A stretch of DNA of 64,000 bases, taken from Paenibacillus sp. W2I17. Lineage in GTDB: Bacteria > Bacillota > Bacilli > Paenibacillales > Paenibacillaceae. The DNA lies in contig NZ_JAUSXM010000001.1 of assembly GCF_030815985.1 (NCBI RefSeq), positions 868,001 through 932,000 of the forward strand, given 5' to 3'. The translations under genes and the position numbers were made by a program. The notes beneath the pieces were generated by a model. That model worked only from the letters and a program-made list of their open reading frames with translations. It was not told the origin of the DNA and made no database searches. Of this stretch, positions 43,091 through 51,039 are shown in pieces. Within the stretch, counting starts at the first letter, position 1. Every line of letters begins with the position of its first letter.

Positions 43091-43498
43091 TTAAAGTTTG
43101 TCCTTCATTTTAATAATAAGTGTGACCAACATTTGCTCTCTTAAATGCTGTTCCATTTTGGCCTCTGCGATTTCAACGACTTGCTGAATCGGACATTCAG
43201 GTCCATGGTCAAAACTGCAATCAAATAAAGACGATGTACCTTCAATAGCATGAACGATATCAAGTAAAGATAGTTCATCCCATTTCTGCTTTAATTTATA
43301 TCCCCCATGAGCTCCAGAAGCGGATTCGATCATGTCCGCTTTAGCTAGCTTAGTCAGAATTTTGGACAAATAGGTAGGAGATACCCCCTGTTTCTCAGCC
43401 AGCTGCTGTACCCCAATTGTCTTGTCGGGGGTAGCGGCCATCAAAAAAAGCATCGTATGAAGCGCATAATCGGTAGCTTTTGAGTATTTCAAGCTCAT
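43091..43498 (-). CDS. Rrf2-family transcriptional regulator
   Basis: This protein of about 135 residues has the Rrf2 winged helix at its start (KYSKATDYALHTMLFL, then IGVQQLAEKQGVSPTYLSKILTKLAKADMI, and the wing GAHGGYKL). The loop where Fe-S members carry three Cys has only two (FDCSFDHGPECP, spacing C-x7-C), so a cluster is doubtful; a thiol switch is possible. The ATG at 43498 follows AAGAAGG at short spacing; TTG 43501 is the alternative. It is 66 bases upstream of the MFS gene and likely controls it. Confidence 0.88.
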   Translation of the reverse strand: MSLKYSKATDYALHTMLFLMAATPDKTIGVQQLAEKQGVSPTYLSKILTKLAKADMIESASGAHGGYKLKQKWDELSLLDIVHAIEGTSSLFDCSFDHGPECPIQQVVEIAEAKMEQHLREQMLVTLIIKMKDKL

Positions 43499-43582
43499 CA
43501 ACCTTCTTTATTAGAGAATTCTACATATTCATAATATTTTTAAATTGATGGTTGGATCAAGCTTATGAAAGGTCAAGTCGCT

Positions 43583-44485
43583 TTACTGGCTGAATTCTTC
43601 TTCGGTCAGCTCAAGATTCAGGCTTGCGGCAGCAACACTTCCTGCAGCGGCAGCCACAATAAGTTGTGAAGGGGCACCTGAAGCTGCCTCACCGGCAGCA
43701 AATATTCCGGTAATCCCCGTCTTTCCTGTAGCATCGGCAATGACCCCTCCTAAGGCATTTGTCTCCAAGCCTAACCGCTCAGAAAACACAAAATTCGATT
43801 GCCAGTTCGGAGTAACAAAGCCACCTGTTCGTCTAATTTTGGAGCCGTCAACAAATTCGACTTCTTGCAGTATCCCGTCTTCGCCATGAAATGCCGCGAC
43901 TTTTTTTTCTGAAACCGTGATATTGTAGCCGATCAATTTTTGCTTTTGTTCATCGGTCAGAATACTGCGCCCGTTGCTGCAGATGACAAGATCACGACTC
44001 CAGTTATATAACAGCTTTGCCAAGTGAAAGAGACCCTCGTTCTCGGCAATAACAATTAGCGGACGATCTCTAAGTTCCCATCCATCGCAATAGGGGCAAT
44101 GAAACAGACTTTTCCCATACAACTCCTTCAAACCGGGAATATCGGGTACCGTTTCCTTCATCCCTGTAGTAATCAACAGCTTGCGTGCTCGTATCACCTG
44201 ATCTCCTGCCATAATTAGAAATCCTTCCGGTATCTTCTGGATATCCATGACCGTAAGTGGGTGATGTTCTACAGATGGATAACTCGTGACCTCTTCATAA
44301 GCGATGCGCCGAAACTCAGACGGTGTAATCCCATCCCGTGTCAGAAATCCGTGTGAAGCATGTGTAACTGCATTGCGTGGTTGATTGTTATCCAGCAGGG
44401 CAACCTTCCGTCTGGCTCTACCCAGTACTAATGCCGCATTTAATCCTGCGGGACCACCGCCAATAATGGCACAATCATAAATCAT
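43583..44485 (-). CDS. thioredoxin-reductase-like NAD(P)/FAD oxidoreductase
   Basis: The protein (300 residues from ATG 44485; GGAGG eight bases upstream) has the FAD-binding start YDCAIIGGGPAGLNAALVLGR, a redox-active CPYC pair at residues 130-133 (HCPYCDGW) and the closing FAD motif GITGIFAAGEAASGAPSQ. It is shorter than AhpF and similar in length to TrxB. The NADPH-binding Gly motif normally after CPYC is degenerate (VIAENEG), so its electron donor may differ or it may be a TrxB relative of the FFTR type. It lies just upstream of the rrf2-like gene on the same strand. Confidence 0.85.
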   Translation of the reverse strand: MIYDCAIIGGGPAGLNAALVLGRARRKVALLDNNQPRNAVTHASHGFLTRDGITPSEFRRIAYEEVTSYPSVEHHPLTVMDIQKIPEGFLIMAGDQVIRARKLLITTGMKETVPDIPGLKELYGKSLFHCPYCDGWELRDRPLIVIAENEGLFHLAKLLYNWSRDLVICSNGRSILTDEQKQKLIGYNITVSEKKVAAFHGEDGILQEVEFVDGSKIRRTGGFVTPNWQSNFVFSERLGLETNALGGVIADATGKTGITGIFAAGEAASGAPSQLIVAAAAGSVAAASLNLELTEEEFSQ

Positions 44486-44747
44486 ATTCAATCGCCTCCT
44501 TCAAATTTGTATGTTGGGCCTTAATCAACATATCACAGACCCTTAATATCTGTAAATGAAATAATTAAATTTTTATTAATTCCTAAATGCCATGAGTACG
44601 CTATTTGTGATGGGGGAAGTACAAGAAACAGATAAAAGTACCAAGAAATATCGTTTCATGATTCCATATAAACAGGCCATTGTAACTTCAATCGCTTGTG
44701 CCGATTGTACCAATATCTATGATCAAACTACTCATTAGTTGAACAAA

Positions 44748-44779
44748 AACAGCCGATCAAATTGATTGATCGACTGCTT
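44748..44779 (-). terminator. terminator of the DUF4832 gene
   Basis: On the minus strand AAGCAGTCGATCAA pairs with TTGATCGGCTGTT with one or two G-T pairs, followed by TTTTG. It lies about 35 bases after the stop. Confidence 0.6.
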
Positions 44780-44815
44780 TCAACTGTCTTTATTAAGCTA
44801 TCATTGGTAAGCTAA

Positions 44816-46759
44816 TTATTCGAAACGAATCTCATCAATCCAGATTGTACTATTTCCACCATGCCAGAATGTCATCGTTAGTTGTCCTGGGCTGCTGCGA
44901 TCTATACCCTTCGCTGCCAAATCAATTTCAACTTCTTTGAAGTTGGTTGTTACCGTATCCCCGCTGAAAGCTGCCAATGTTTGGGACACTCCCCCGATCG
45001 AGAGCTGCATATGATTTTGTTCACCGCCATGTGCACCTTTGATTTTAATTACCATCTTTGAATAATTTTCTATGTTCTGCTTAATATCAGAGCCAAACCA
45101 TCCGTTATTGTTATACTGAAGCTTCAACGCGCCTGATTCAATGACACCAGCATCGTTTACAAACCCGTTTGCTCCTGTCCATTTGCTAATACCATTGCTT
45201 CCCGGCCAACTCATTGAGTCGTTAAATTCATCCAGGAGTAAACTGCTCGTTCCGCTGCTGTAACCGCCGTCATAAGGAGTTTGAGTTAAGCTATATGAAA
45301 GTGTATTTTCAGACTTCAAGCTGTCGAAAGGCCCGATGTTCTGGTTAGCAGGATCCATGCCGATGCCGACTTTTCCAATCGGTGTCCTGCCGCCGGTATA
45401 ATAATTTGTATTGGCAAATCTTGCGCTCGGACGATTGCCATAAGGATCAAGAATGGACAGCGCCAAGGTGTAAGTACCCGCTGGCAGGTTGGAAGGGATA
45501 TTAAATTCCCCGGAAACTTGCTGATCCGAAGGCGTCTGATCATATCGATGGTTAGAACTGTTCCAGTCGTCACCTGGCATCCAATTCCGAATATCCTCAT
45601 TGTTGAAAATGCCCTTCCAAGCAACTGAGCGATCGCTTCTCAGCAAGCTGGCTTCAACGGGCCATTTATAATAGAACGGGGCAGAACCTTTGTTTACAAC
45701 TTGAAAAGATACTTCCATTTTCTCACCAGGCTGCACGTTTTCCGAAAATGTCGCTTGATTGATGACGAATCGATATCCGAGTTCCTTCTGCATCAGTGCA
45801 GCTCCCTGAGAGACAGCGGAATTTTTGGCATCGTACAGATCAATCCAGCCTAGACTGGTCGTATGCGTCTTTTTGATCCAATCGATAACATAATTCCGAT
45901 GCCTTATATCGCTTAACGTATCATCCGGAGAATCGCCAGGCTGGATATGTTTCTGTCCCCAATCATAAGCAACCTCGCCGCCGTTGACTTGTGTTCTCCA
46001 GCTATCTCTAGAAACAATGCCTTCCCCACCTTCCAGATCATCAATTAATGCGAATGAGTCCCAAAGAAGGCCGAAATCATAATTCTGGAACGTATCCGGA
46101 TAACGTACTTGAACTTTCTTGTTTTGAAAAGCTTGCTCAGCAGCGTCTCCTAAAGCTGTCTGGAAGCTGAGCGGAATCCGGTCGGTCTCATCGGCAAGTT
46201 GATCCGGATAAATATGATGTTCTCCCCAATTCCCCCACAATCCCAGCTCCACATAAGCAACACGGGGATCGCTATCCCATGCCTGACCAAGCTTTTGAAT
46301 AAATGCAGCAAGACGATCTTTCAATATATTTGTTGTCCAGCGTGTAGCCACGTCGCCACTAGGAACCCCTTGGGGCCAAAATTCTCCTTCGTTCGGATAT
46401 ACGATGAGAACGCGAGGGATAACTTTTTTATTTTGGCTTTCAATCCCTGCCCAAGCTGCATTGCTCCAATCCATGATTTTCTGTACAGAGTCCGATGACG
46501 CATTTTCCAAATCCGTGTATTTGATATAGTGCTTAAACACCGTTCCGTATTCATGATCCGGAAATTTGGTGTCATTCATAAACCGAGTAGGTCTAAATCC
46601 CTTAAAAGGGTTTTTGAAAGCCTCTTGCGTTTCAGTTAGATTAACGGTGATTGTACCAGCTGCTGCTGACGTTTTAGGAAACATTACCGCTAATGGACCT
46701 CCTATGAATAACCCAAGAGTTAATATCATGGTCATCGGTTTAAGTAATTTTCTTTTCAT
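44816..46759 (-). CDS. secreted DUF4874/DUF4832 protein with C-terminal carbohydrate-binding-like domain
   Basis: The protein (647 residues from ATG 46759; GGGAGG eight bases upstream) has a signal peptide (about residues 1-33, ending SAAA). The next part (about 40-330), with NPFKGFRPT, RVAYVELGLWGNWGEHH and VQVRYPD, looks like the glycosidase-like barrel of DUF4874. A beta domain (about 335-470: FSENVQPGEKMEVSFQVVNKG) is DUF4832. The final 130 residues form a jelly-roll-like domain. The role is unknown; relatives occur near polysaccharide-degrading genes, so a hydrolase or glycan-binding function is likely. It appears monocistronic. Confidence 0.75.
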   Translation of the reverse strand: MKRKLLKPMTMILTLGLFIGGPLAVMFPKTSAAAGTITVNLTETQEAFKNPFKGFRPTRFMNDTKFPDHEYGTVFKHYIKYTDLENASSDSVQKIMDWSNAAWAGIESQNKKVIPRVLIVYPNEGEFWPQGVPSGDVATRWTTNILKDRLAAFIQKLGQAWDSDPRVAYVELGLWGNWGEHHIYPDQLADETDRIPLSFQTALGDAAEQAFQNKKVQVRYPDTFQNYDFGLLWDSFALIDDLEGGEGIVSRDSWRTQVNGGEVAYDWGQKHIQPGDSPDDTLSDIRHRNYVIDWIKKTHTTSLGWIDLYDAKNSAVSQGAALMQKELGYRFVINQATFSENVQPGEKMEVSFQVVNKGSAPFYYKWPVEASLLRSDRSVAWKGIFNNEDIRNWMPGDDWNSSNHRYDQTPSDQQVSGEFNIPSNLPAGTYTLALSILDPYGNRPSARFANTNYYTGGRTPIGKVGIGMDPANQNIGPFDSLKSENTLSYSLTQTPYDGGYSSGTSSLLLDEFNDSMSWPGSNGISKWTGANGFVNDAGVIESGALKLQYNNNGWFGSDIKQNIENYSKMVIKIKGAHGGEQNHMQLSIGGVSQTLAAFSGDTVTTNFKEVEIDLAAKGIDRSSPGQLTMTFWHGGNSTIWIDEIRFE

Positions 46760-47113
46760 CAATGATTCCTCCCAATATCTGATATAAACTTACTTTTGCT
46801 AGTGTTAAATTAAGTTTGCAATAAACATTATGTAGACGTCTTTTCCACCTCACAGCCTTTAGTCAATAATTTACTCCAAGATTCTATTCTATGATCAATA
46901 ATCAACCGATCCAAATTGTATCTGTGAACGTCGAGGTCGTCTTGTTTTAATTATTTTAGTAAGTTTCATGCCCTTCTTTCGCCTTTATATTAAACATACT
47001 TATATATACACACACTATCCTTTCTGATAGTAACTATCAATAAAGTGCGTACTTTGTTTAAGTAAGTTTTTATTTTATACTAGCCTTACTTTGAAGAAAA
47101 GGAGTCAAATACA
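46760..47113. other. divergent upstream region of the DUF4832 and RidA-like genes
   Basis: An AT-rich stretch with no gene. It holds the inverted repeat at 47025-47039 and several TTACTT/AAGTAA words (near 46785, 46960, 47060) that resemble half-sites of a regulator. A similar TTAAGTAAGTTTT occurs again upstream of the SnoaL-like gene (about 47933-47945). Confidence 0.45.
47025..47039. promoter_or_regulatory. inverted repeat upstream of the RidA-like gene
   Basis: TGATAGT-A-ACTATCA is a perfect palindrome with seven-base arms, about 75 bases upstream of the start codon. It is a plausible operator; the regulator is not identified. Confidence 0.45.
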
Positions 47114-47497
47114 ATGAATAAAGTCAAAACCTACAGTCACGATCTTTGGGATCACGGCATCAGCCAGGGCTACAGCGTCAACGGCACCATTTATATTTCG
47201 GGACAATTTTCCCACAATACGGAGGGTGAATTCGTTGGTGAGGGCGATATTGAAGCACAGACCCGGCAGACGCTGGAGAATCTCGATCGAGTGCTGGCGG
47301 AATTTGGTATCACAAAATCGAACCTCGCTTATGTGGAGATTTATCTGACAAATGCACAAGAGCATATCGAGCCGTGCATTGGGTTGTTTAAGGAATACAT
47401 GGGACAACACCGGCCTGCGGGCAGCTGTATCGGTGTGACATATCTAGCGTCACCTGAGCAGCTAATCGAAATCAGCGCCGTTGCACACACAAACTAA
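47114..47497 (+). CDS. RidA/YjgF-family protein without the usual catalytic Arg
   Basis: The 127-residue protein has the Rid fold signatures YSVNGTIYISGQ, AQTRQTLENLDRVLAEFG and VEIYLTN. RidA enzymes hydrolyse reactive imines with an Arg in a PARS motif; here the same place reads PAGS (HRPAGSCIGVTYL), so the catalytic Arg is missing and imine deaminase activity is doubtful. It is probably a member of one of the other Rid subfamilies. GGAG lies upstream of ATG 47114. It seems monocistronic. Confidence 0.85.
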   Translation: MNKVKTYSHDLWDHGISQGYSVNGTIYISGQFSHNTEGEFVGEGDIEAQTRQTLENLDRVLAEFGITKSNLAYVEIYLTNAQEHIEPCIGLFKEYMGQHRPAGSCIGVTYLASPEQLIEISAVAHTN

Positions 47498-47625
47498 CTC
47501 CATTACCGTTTTTTATATATCACTAAATGTGATATTTCTTGAATGCTTAAAAGAGAATCATTTCATTATTCGCTATATCTGATGGTTATATCGGATCTTT
47601 ATAAAATGATTGTATGGGTTGAGCC

Positions 47626-47686
47626 TTGACATTCTATATAAACTGCGATATTATTATCTCAAATGACAGTCACCACTGACAGTCAT
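47626..47686 (+). promoter_or_regulatory. promoter and TetR operator of the deleted tetR copy
   Basis: The -35 TTGACA (47626-47631) and -10 TATTAT (47649-47654) have a 17-base spacer. TGACAGT-CACC-ACTGACA (47664-47681) lies just after the -10. The same layout occurs at the intact tetR gene at 48648-48703. Confidence 0.7.
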
Positions 47687-47731
47687 TAAGACGAGGGATA
47701 GCGAATAAGTAACAGTGAAATTTTAGCAACA

Positions 47732-47803
47732 ATGAATAAAATGTTGTTGGCAACGCTCGATCTAATCACGGAAAAGGTTACAAGATGTGCAGATAATCAC
47801 TAG
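47732..47803 (+). pseudogene. internally deleted tetR gene
   Basis: The frame reads MNKMLLATLDLITEKVTR and matches the first helix of the intact TetR protein nearby (REKLMTAAIDLISKKG), then jumps to a stop followed by the same CTAGGG/CCCTAG terminator as the intact gene. The HTH and ligand domain are missing. Confidence 0.6.
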
Positions 47804-47827
47804 GGCTCAACCCCCTAGTTTTTTTAC
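47800..47827 (+). terminator. terminator of the deleted tetR copy
   Basis: CTAGGG and CCCTAG pair, followed by seven T. The intact tetR gene ends with the same hairpin. Confidence 0.7.
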
Positions 47828-47834
47828 TCACATT

Positions 47835-47858
47835 ATGACAGTCAGTACAGACAGTCAT
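47835..47858. promoter_or_regulatory. TetR operator
   Basis: TGACAGT-CAGT-ACAGACA (47836-47853) with flanking symmetric AT/AT bases. It corresponds in position to the operator between tetR and the MFS gene at 49332-49349. It now lies upstream of the SnoaL-like gene. Confidence 0.6.
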
Positions 47859-47986
47859 TTTTATTTGAAGGGTGGTGGTTTGGCAGAACAAAGAGAAAAT
47901 TACGCAATACGGATGAAGAAGATAGTTTAAATTAAGTAAGTTTTGATCAGTCGAATACCAACCACTAACCAAGGAGTGAACATGAC

Positions 47987-48463
47987 ATGACATTAAAAAA
48001 AGACGATAACACACGCCGCACCGCTGCACAGCACACCCTGACCGAGCACCTGCGCCTTACCGCAGCAGGACGCGTCGACGAATGGCTGAAGCTGTTTGCC
48101 CCGGACGCGGTGCTTGAGTTCCCTTACGCACCGGCCGGCGTCCCCCAACGGGTTACGGGCCGAGACGCACTGTTTGCTCACATGAGCAACTTTCCCAAGA
48201 CCTTTGACGTGGAGTTCGTCGACCTGGTATTCCACGAGACGGTCGATCCGAATCTGGTGATCGCCGAATTCCGCTCGACGGGAACGGCGCTGCCGACCGG
48301 TAAGCCGTACGAGCAGACTTGCATCTCCGTCGTTCGGACCAATGACGACGCGCTCATCACCCACTACTTGGACTACTGGAACCCACTAGTAGCGATCGAG
48401 GCGCTCACCCCCCACGACGTGCAGTCCAATCCTGATGACCACAGTGTGACTTTTGGGAGCTGA
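47987..48463 (+). CDS. SnoaL/NTF2-like protein, GC-rich and probably acquired
   Basis: The 158-residue protein has the NTF2-like fold pattern: an N-terminal helix (HTLTEHLRLTAAGRVDEWLKLFAPDAVLEFP), VTGRDALFAHMSNFP, and strands VIAEFRSTGTALPTGKPYEQ and YLDYWNPLVAIEAL. Such proteins include isomerases, hydratases and ester cyclases acting on small molecules; activity cannot be told here. Codon choice is strikingly GC-rich (GCG, GAC, CTG, CCG), unlike the AT-rich neighbours, which suggests transfer from a high-GC organism. A weak AAGGAG lies well upstream of ATG 47987. Confidence 0.8.
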   Translation: MTLKKDDNTRRTAAQHTLTEHLRLTAAGRVDEWLKLFAPDAVLEFPYAPAGVPQRVTGRDALFAHMSNFPKTFDVEFVDLVFHETVDPNLVIAEFRSTGTALPTGKPYEQTCISVVRTNDDALITHYLDYWNPLVAIEALTPHDVQSNPDDHSVTFGS

Positions 48464-48568
48464 GGGGAAGCCATGTTTTTAGCTGATGCCTATGCCCTCC
48501 GCTGATGCTAGCACGAAGAGCGACGAACGACGTCAAACCATCAATGCATTTTCATTATAATTTCTTGT

Positions 48569-48617
48569 AATAAACATGGTACCATTTCCCGAAAGAGGTG
48601 ATGGTACCATGTTTATT
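48569..48617. terminator. perfect 17-base hairpin downstream of the SnoaL-like gene
   Basis: AATAAACATGGTACCAT (48569-48585) and ATGGTACCATGTTTATT (48601-48617) pair perfectly around a 15-base loop. There is no strong T run, so it may be a terminator in either direction or another structured element. Confidence 0.5.
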
Positions 48618-48647
48618 TCCCAATGGCACTAACGTCTCTAATTTTAT

Positions 48648-48703
48648 TTGACATTGTTATGTACTTTAGCTACTATAACAATGATGACAGTGATTACTGA
48701 CAT
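48648..48703 (+). promoter_or_regulatory. promoter and operator of the tetR gene
   Basis: The -35 TTGACA (48648-48653) and -10 TACTAT (48671-48676) are 17 bases apart. The operator TGACAGT-GATT-ACTGACA (48685-48702) follows the -10 directly, as expected for autorepression. Confidence 0.75.
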
Positions 48704-48723
48704 GATAGAAAAGAGGAATGAAG

Positions 48724-49314
48724 ATGTCTAACAATACAAAGTTAAGCAGTAGGGAAAAATTAATGACGGCTGCCATTGACTTAATCTCAAAAAAAGGCTA
48801 TAGCAGTGTAACAACTCAAGAAATTGCTACTTCTGCTGGTTTAAGTGAAAAAACATTGTTTCGGCAATTTGGAACGAAACAAAACTTGTTAGAAACAGCC
48901 TTCGACCATTATCACTATTCAGAAGAAATGGCCAAGATATTTAATGAAAGGCTAGTTTGGGACCTACAAACAGACTTAACATTGATCTGTAGAACATATC
49001 ATGAAATTATGAATCGTAATCGAAAAATGATTATGATTAGCTTGAAAGAAGAAGATAATTTACCTGGTTTCAGGGAACGAACAATAAAACATCCTCGTCA
49101 ACTGATGGAGGTTTTGACCAATTATTTTAAAACTATGTATGATAAAGGAAAATTGATTGAAACGAATCCTGAACTACAAGCTTTTTCATTTATGTCACTG
49201 AATTATGGTACATTTATAAATAATCTGAATGCAGGATCTTATTTTCCAGCTCTCTCTTTAGAAGATATTATTAAAGAGTTTGTATGGCTATTCTCTAGGG
49301 CCTTAACTCCCTAG
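48724..49314 (+). CDS. TetR-family repressor of the adjacent MFS pump
   Basis: The protein of 196 residues starts at ATG 48724 (AGAGG seven bases upstream; ATG 48718 is too close to it). The N-terminal HTH is SVTTQEIATSAGLSEKTLFRQFGTKQNL (about residues 28-55); the rest is helical. It is followed by its own terminator and by the MFS gene 83 bases downstream. Operators of the form TGACAGT-N4-ACTGACA lie at its promoter and in the gap before the MFS gene, so it most likely represses both. AT-rich composition, in contrast to the gene before it. Confidence 0.88.
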   Translation: MSNNTKLSSREKLMTAAIDLISKKGYSSVTTQEIATSAGLSEKTLFRQFGTKQNLLETAFDHYHYSEEMAKIFNERLVWDLQTDLTLICRTYHEIMNRNRKMIMISLKEEDNLPGFRERTIKHPRQLMEVLTNYFKTMYDKGKLIETNPELQAFSFMSLNYGTFINNLNAGSYFPALSLEDIIKEFVWLFSRALTP

Positions 49315-49323
49315 TTTTTTTCT
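49295..49323 (+). terminator. terminator of the tetR gene
   Basis: CTAGGG (49295-49300) and CCCTAG (49309-49314) pair, followed by TTTTTTT. It overlaps the stop codon of tetR. Confidence 0.75.
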
Positions 49324-49331
49324 CGATAATG

Positions 49332-49349
49332 TGACAGTAAGCACTGACG
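49332..49349. promoter_or_regulatory. TetR operator upstream of the MFS gene
   Basis: TGACAGT-AAGC-ACTGACG fits the 18-base consensus found at 47664, 47836 and 48685. It sits just after a weak GATAAT -10 (49325-49330). Confidence 0.6.
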
Positions 49350-49397
49350 GACATTTATTTGATTATTCATAACATATAAAGAATCGAGGAAAATTAA

Positions 49398-50768
49398 ATG
49401 AACAGCAACGCTGCTACAACAGATAAAACAGGCCCACTTTTACTCCGTGTTCTAGTCTTCACACTTATCATTTCAGTTATGAACGGAACGATGTTTAATG
49501 TGGTATTGCCGGTAATCAGCAAGGAATTTGAACTCACCGCATCACAAGTAACTTGGATTGTCTCAGGTTACTTGATTGTGTATGCCATTGGCACAGTAAC
49601 CTATGGGAAATTATCAGATAAATTTAGTATGAAAGCTTTAATTACGTTTGGTCTCTTACTTCTCGCGGCTGGGTCCATTGTGGGTGTGGTGGCAACACAG
49701 TATTGGATGATCATCGTTGCGAGGATTTTGCAAGCTGCTGGTGCAGCTGTGATACCTGCGTTAGCCATGATAATTCCTGTTCGTTTTTTTTCACCTGAGA
49801 ACCGTGGTCACGCTTTGGGAACTTCTGCAATCGGGACTGCTCTTGGATCAGCACTTGGTCCCATTATTGCTGGATTCGTATCGAGTGCTTTAAATTGGAA
49901 ATTTCTCTTTGTAATACCTCTGCTCTCTCTTATCACGTTACCCTTTTATAGAAAATATTTGGATGATCAGCCAGTGACAAACGAAAAAATTGATTATATT
50001 GGCGGTATTCTGTTGGCAGGAACAGTTTCCACTTTCTTACTGGCACTTTCACAATCCAATATCTGGTTGTTAGTAAGTGGATTAGTCATCTTAGGTTTGT
50101 TTATCCTGCGAATTCGCTATGCTTCCGTTCCCTTCGTGAATCCCGTGATCTTCAGAAATAAAGAATATTCGATGGGGATGGTTATTGCATTTGTACTAAT
50201 CGCGGTTGGCTTCGGCATTCCATTCCTGACACCGCTCATGTTATCGAATGTGAATGGTCTGTCTCCTGCATTAATTGGATTCATAATGTTGCCTTCAGCC
50301 CTTGTTACAGCGTTTCTTGGTCGTAAGGGCGGAAAATTAGCTGATGAGAAAGGGAATCCTTTTCTACTGTATACTGCCTCAACACTGCTTGTTGGTGGTT
50401 TCATTATTCTCTCTTCAGTCGTAGGGATGTCACCTACGTATATTCAAATTTTCCTCACACTAGGTGTACTAGGTCAATCTTATATGCAAATTGCTATGTC
50501 AAACACCATTTCACGTACCTTGCCTAAGAATGAAATTGGGATCGGTATGGGATTGTTGTCGATGTTTAACTTTATTGCAGCAGCAGGATCTACAGCTGTC
50601 ATTGGCAAGGTACTTGACGGTGGAACAAGTAATGTTCAATTAAATCCGTTTGTACATGATAATGTTGCTTTTGTGTACAGTAACATTTTGCTGGCTCTAG
50701 CCGTGGTAGTCGTTGTAATGACAGTTCTTTATTATTATCAGTTTGGACGTAAATCCAACAATAAATAA
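49398..50768 (+). CDS. MFS drug exporter, DHA2-like
   Basis: The 456-residue protein has 12-14 hydrophobic helices and the patterns of the LmrB/QacA group: NVVLPVISKEFELTASQVTWIVSGYLIVYAIG in helices 1-2, GKLSDKFSMK as motif A, and GTALGSALGPIIAGF as the antiporter motif C. GAGG lies about eight bases before ATG 49398. It is controlled, by position, by the TetR gene upstream. Drug or metabolite export is likely; substrate unknown. Confidence 0.92.
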   Translation: MNSNAATTDKTGPLLLRVLVFTLIISVMNGTMFNVVLPVISKEFELTASQVTWIVSGYLIVYAIGTVTYGKLSDKFSMKALITFGLLLLAAGSIVGVVATQYWMIIVARILQAAGAAVIPALAMIIPVRFFSPENRGHALGTSAIGTALGSALGPIIAGFVSSALNWKFLFVIPLLSLITLPFYRKYLDDQPVTNEKIDYIGGILLAGTVSTFLLALSQSNIWLLVSGLVILGLFILRIRYASVPFVNPVIFRNKEYSMGMVIAFVLIAVGFGIPFLTPLMLSNVNGLSPALIGFIMLPSALVTAFLGRKGGKLADEKGNPFLLYTASTLLVGGFIILSSVVGMSPTYIQIFLTLGVLGQSYMQIAMSNTISRTLPKNEIGIGMGLLSMFNFIAAAGSTAVIGKVLDGGTSNVQLNPFVHDNVAFVYSNILLALAVVVVVMTVLYYYQFGRKSNNK

Positions 50769-50864
50769 AATATCATTATATTTAAAAGGAGGTGAAATCA
50801 ACGAAAAATATGACCTGTAATTTTGTCCTTGAACACATTTCCTTATTTAAAGGATTTCTGTTCT

Positions 50865-51039
50865 TATGTGCTTTCTCGCAACATGCGCGATGACTGTAGG
50901 TTTGCCAACGGGCTCATTTCGTTTTCGAAACGCCTGCCTCACCTGTACCTTTAGCGATATCTACGCCAACAACAGGTTTTATGTTCTCAGTCCTTATCTT
51001 TCGTTTCGATAGTCCTTTCCACGATGTTTCCAAACCCAT
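50865..51039 (-). mobile_element. N-terminal fragment of an IS110-family transposase gene
   Basis: From ATG 51039 the frame reads KRKIRTENIKPVVGVDIAKG, the DEDD-domain start of IS110 transposases with the first catalytic Asp in VGVDIAKG. After TGEAGVSKTK a stop occurs, and the sequence goes on in another frame as RNEPVGKPTVIAHV, so there is a frameshift. The rest of the gene is missing. The family call is from memory of the motif. Confidence 0.55.

Larger units (their letters stand above)
47498..47986. other. intergenic region with a deleted tetR copy
   Basis: It contains a sigma-A promoter with operator (47626-47686), a 23-residue relic of a TetR gene (47732-47803), a terminator (47800-47827), a second operator (47835-47858) and a short frame from TTG 47880 that could be the start of a lost gene. 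Confidence 0.6.
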
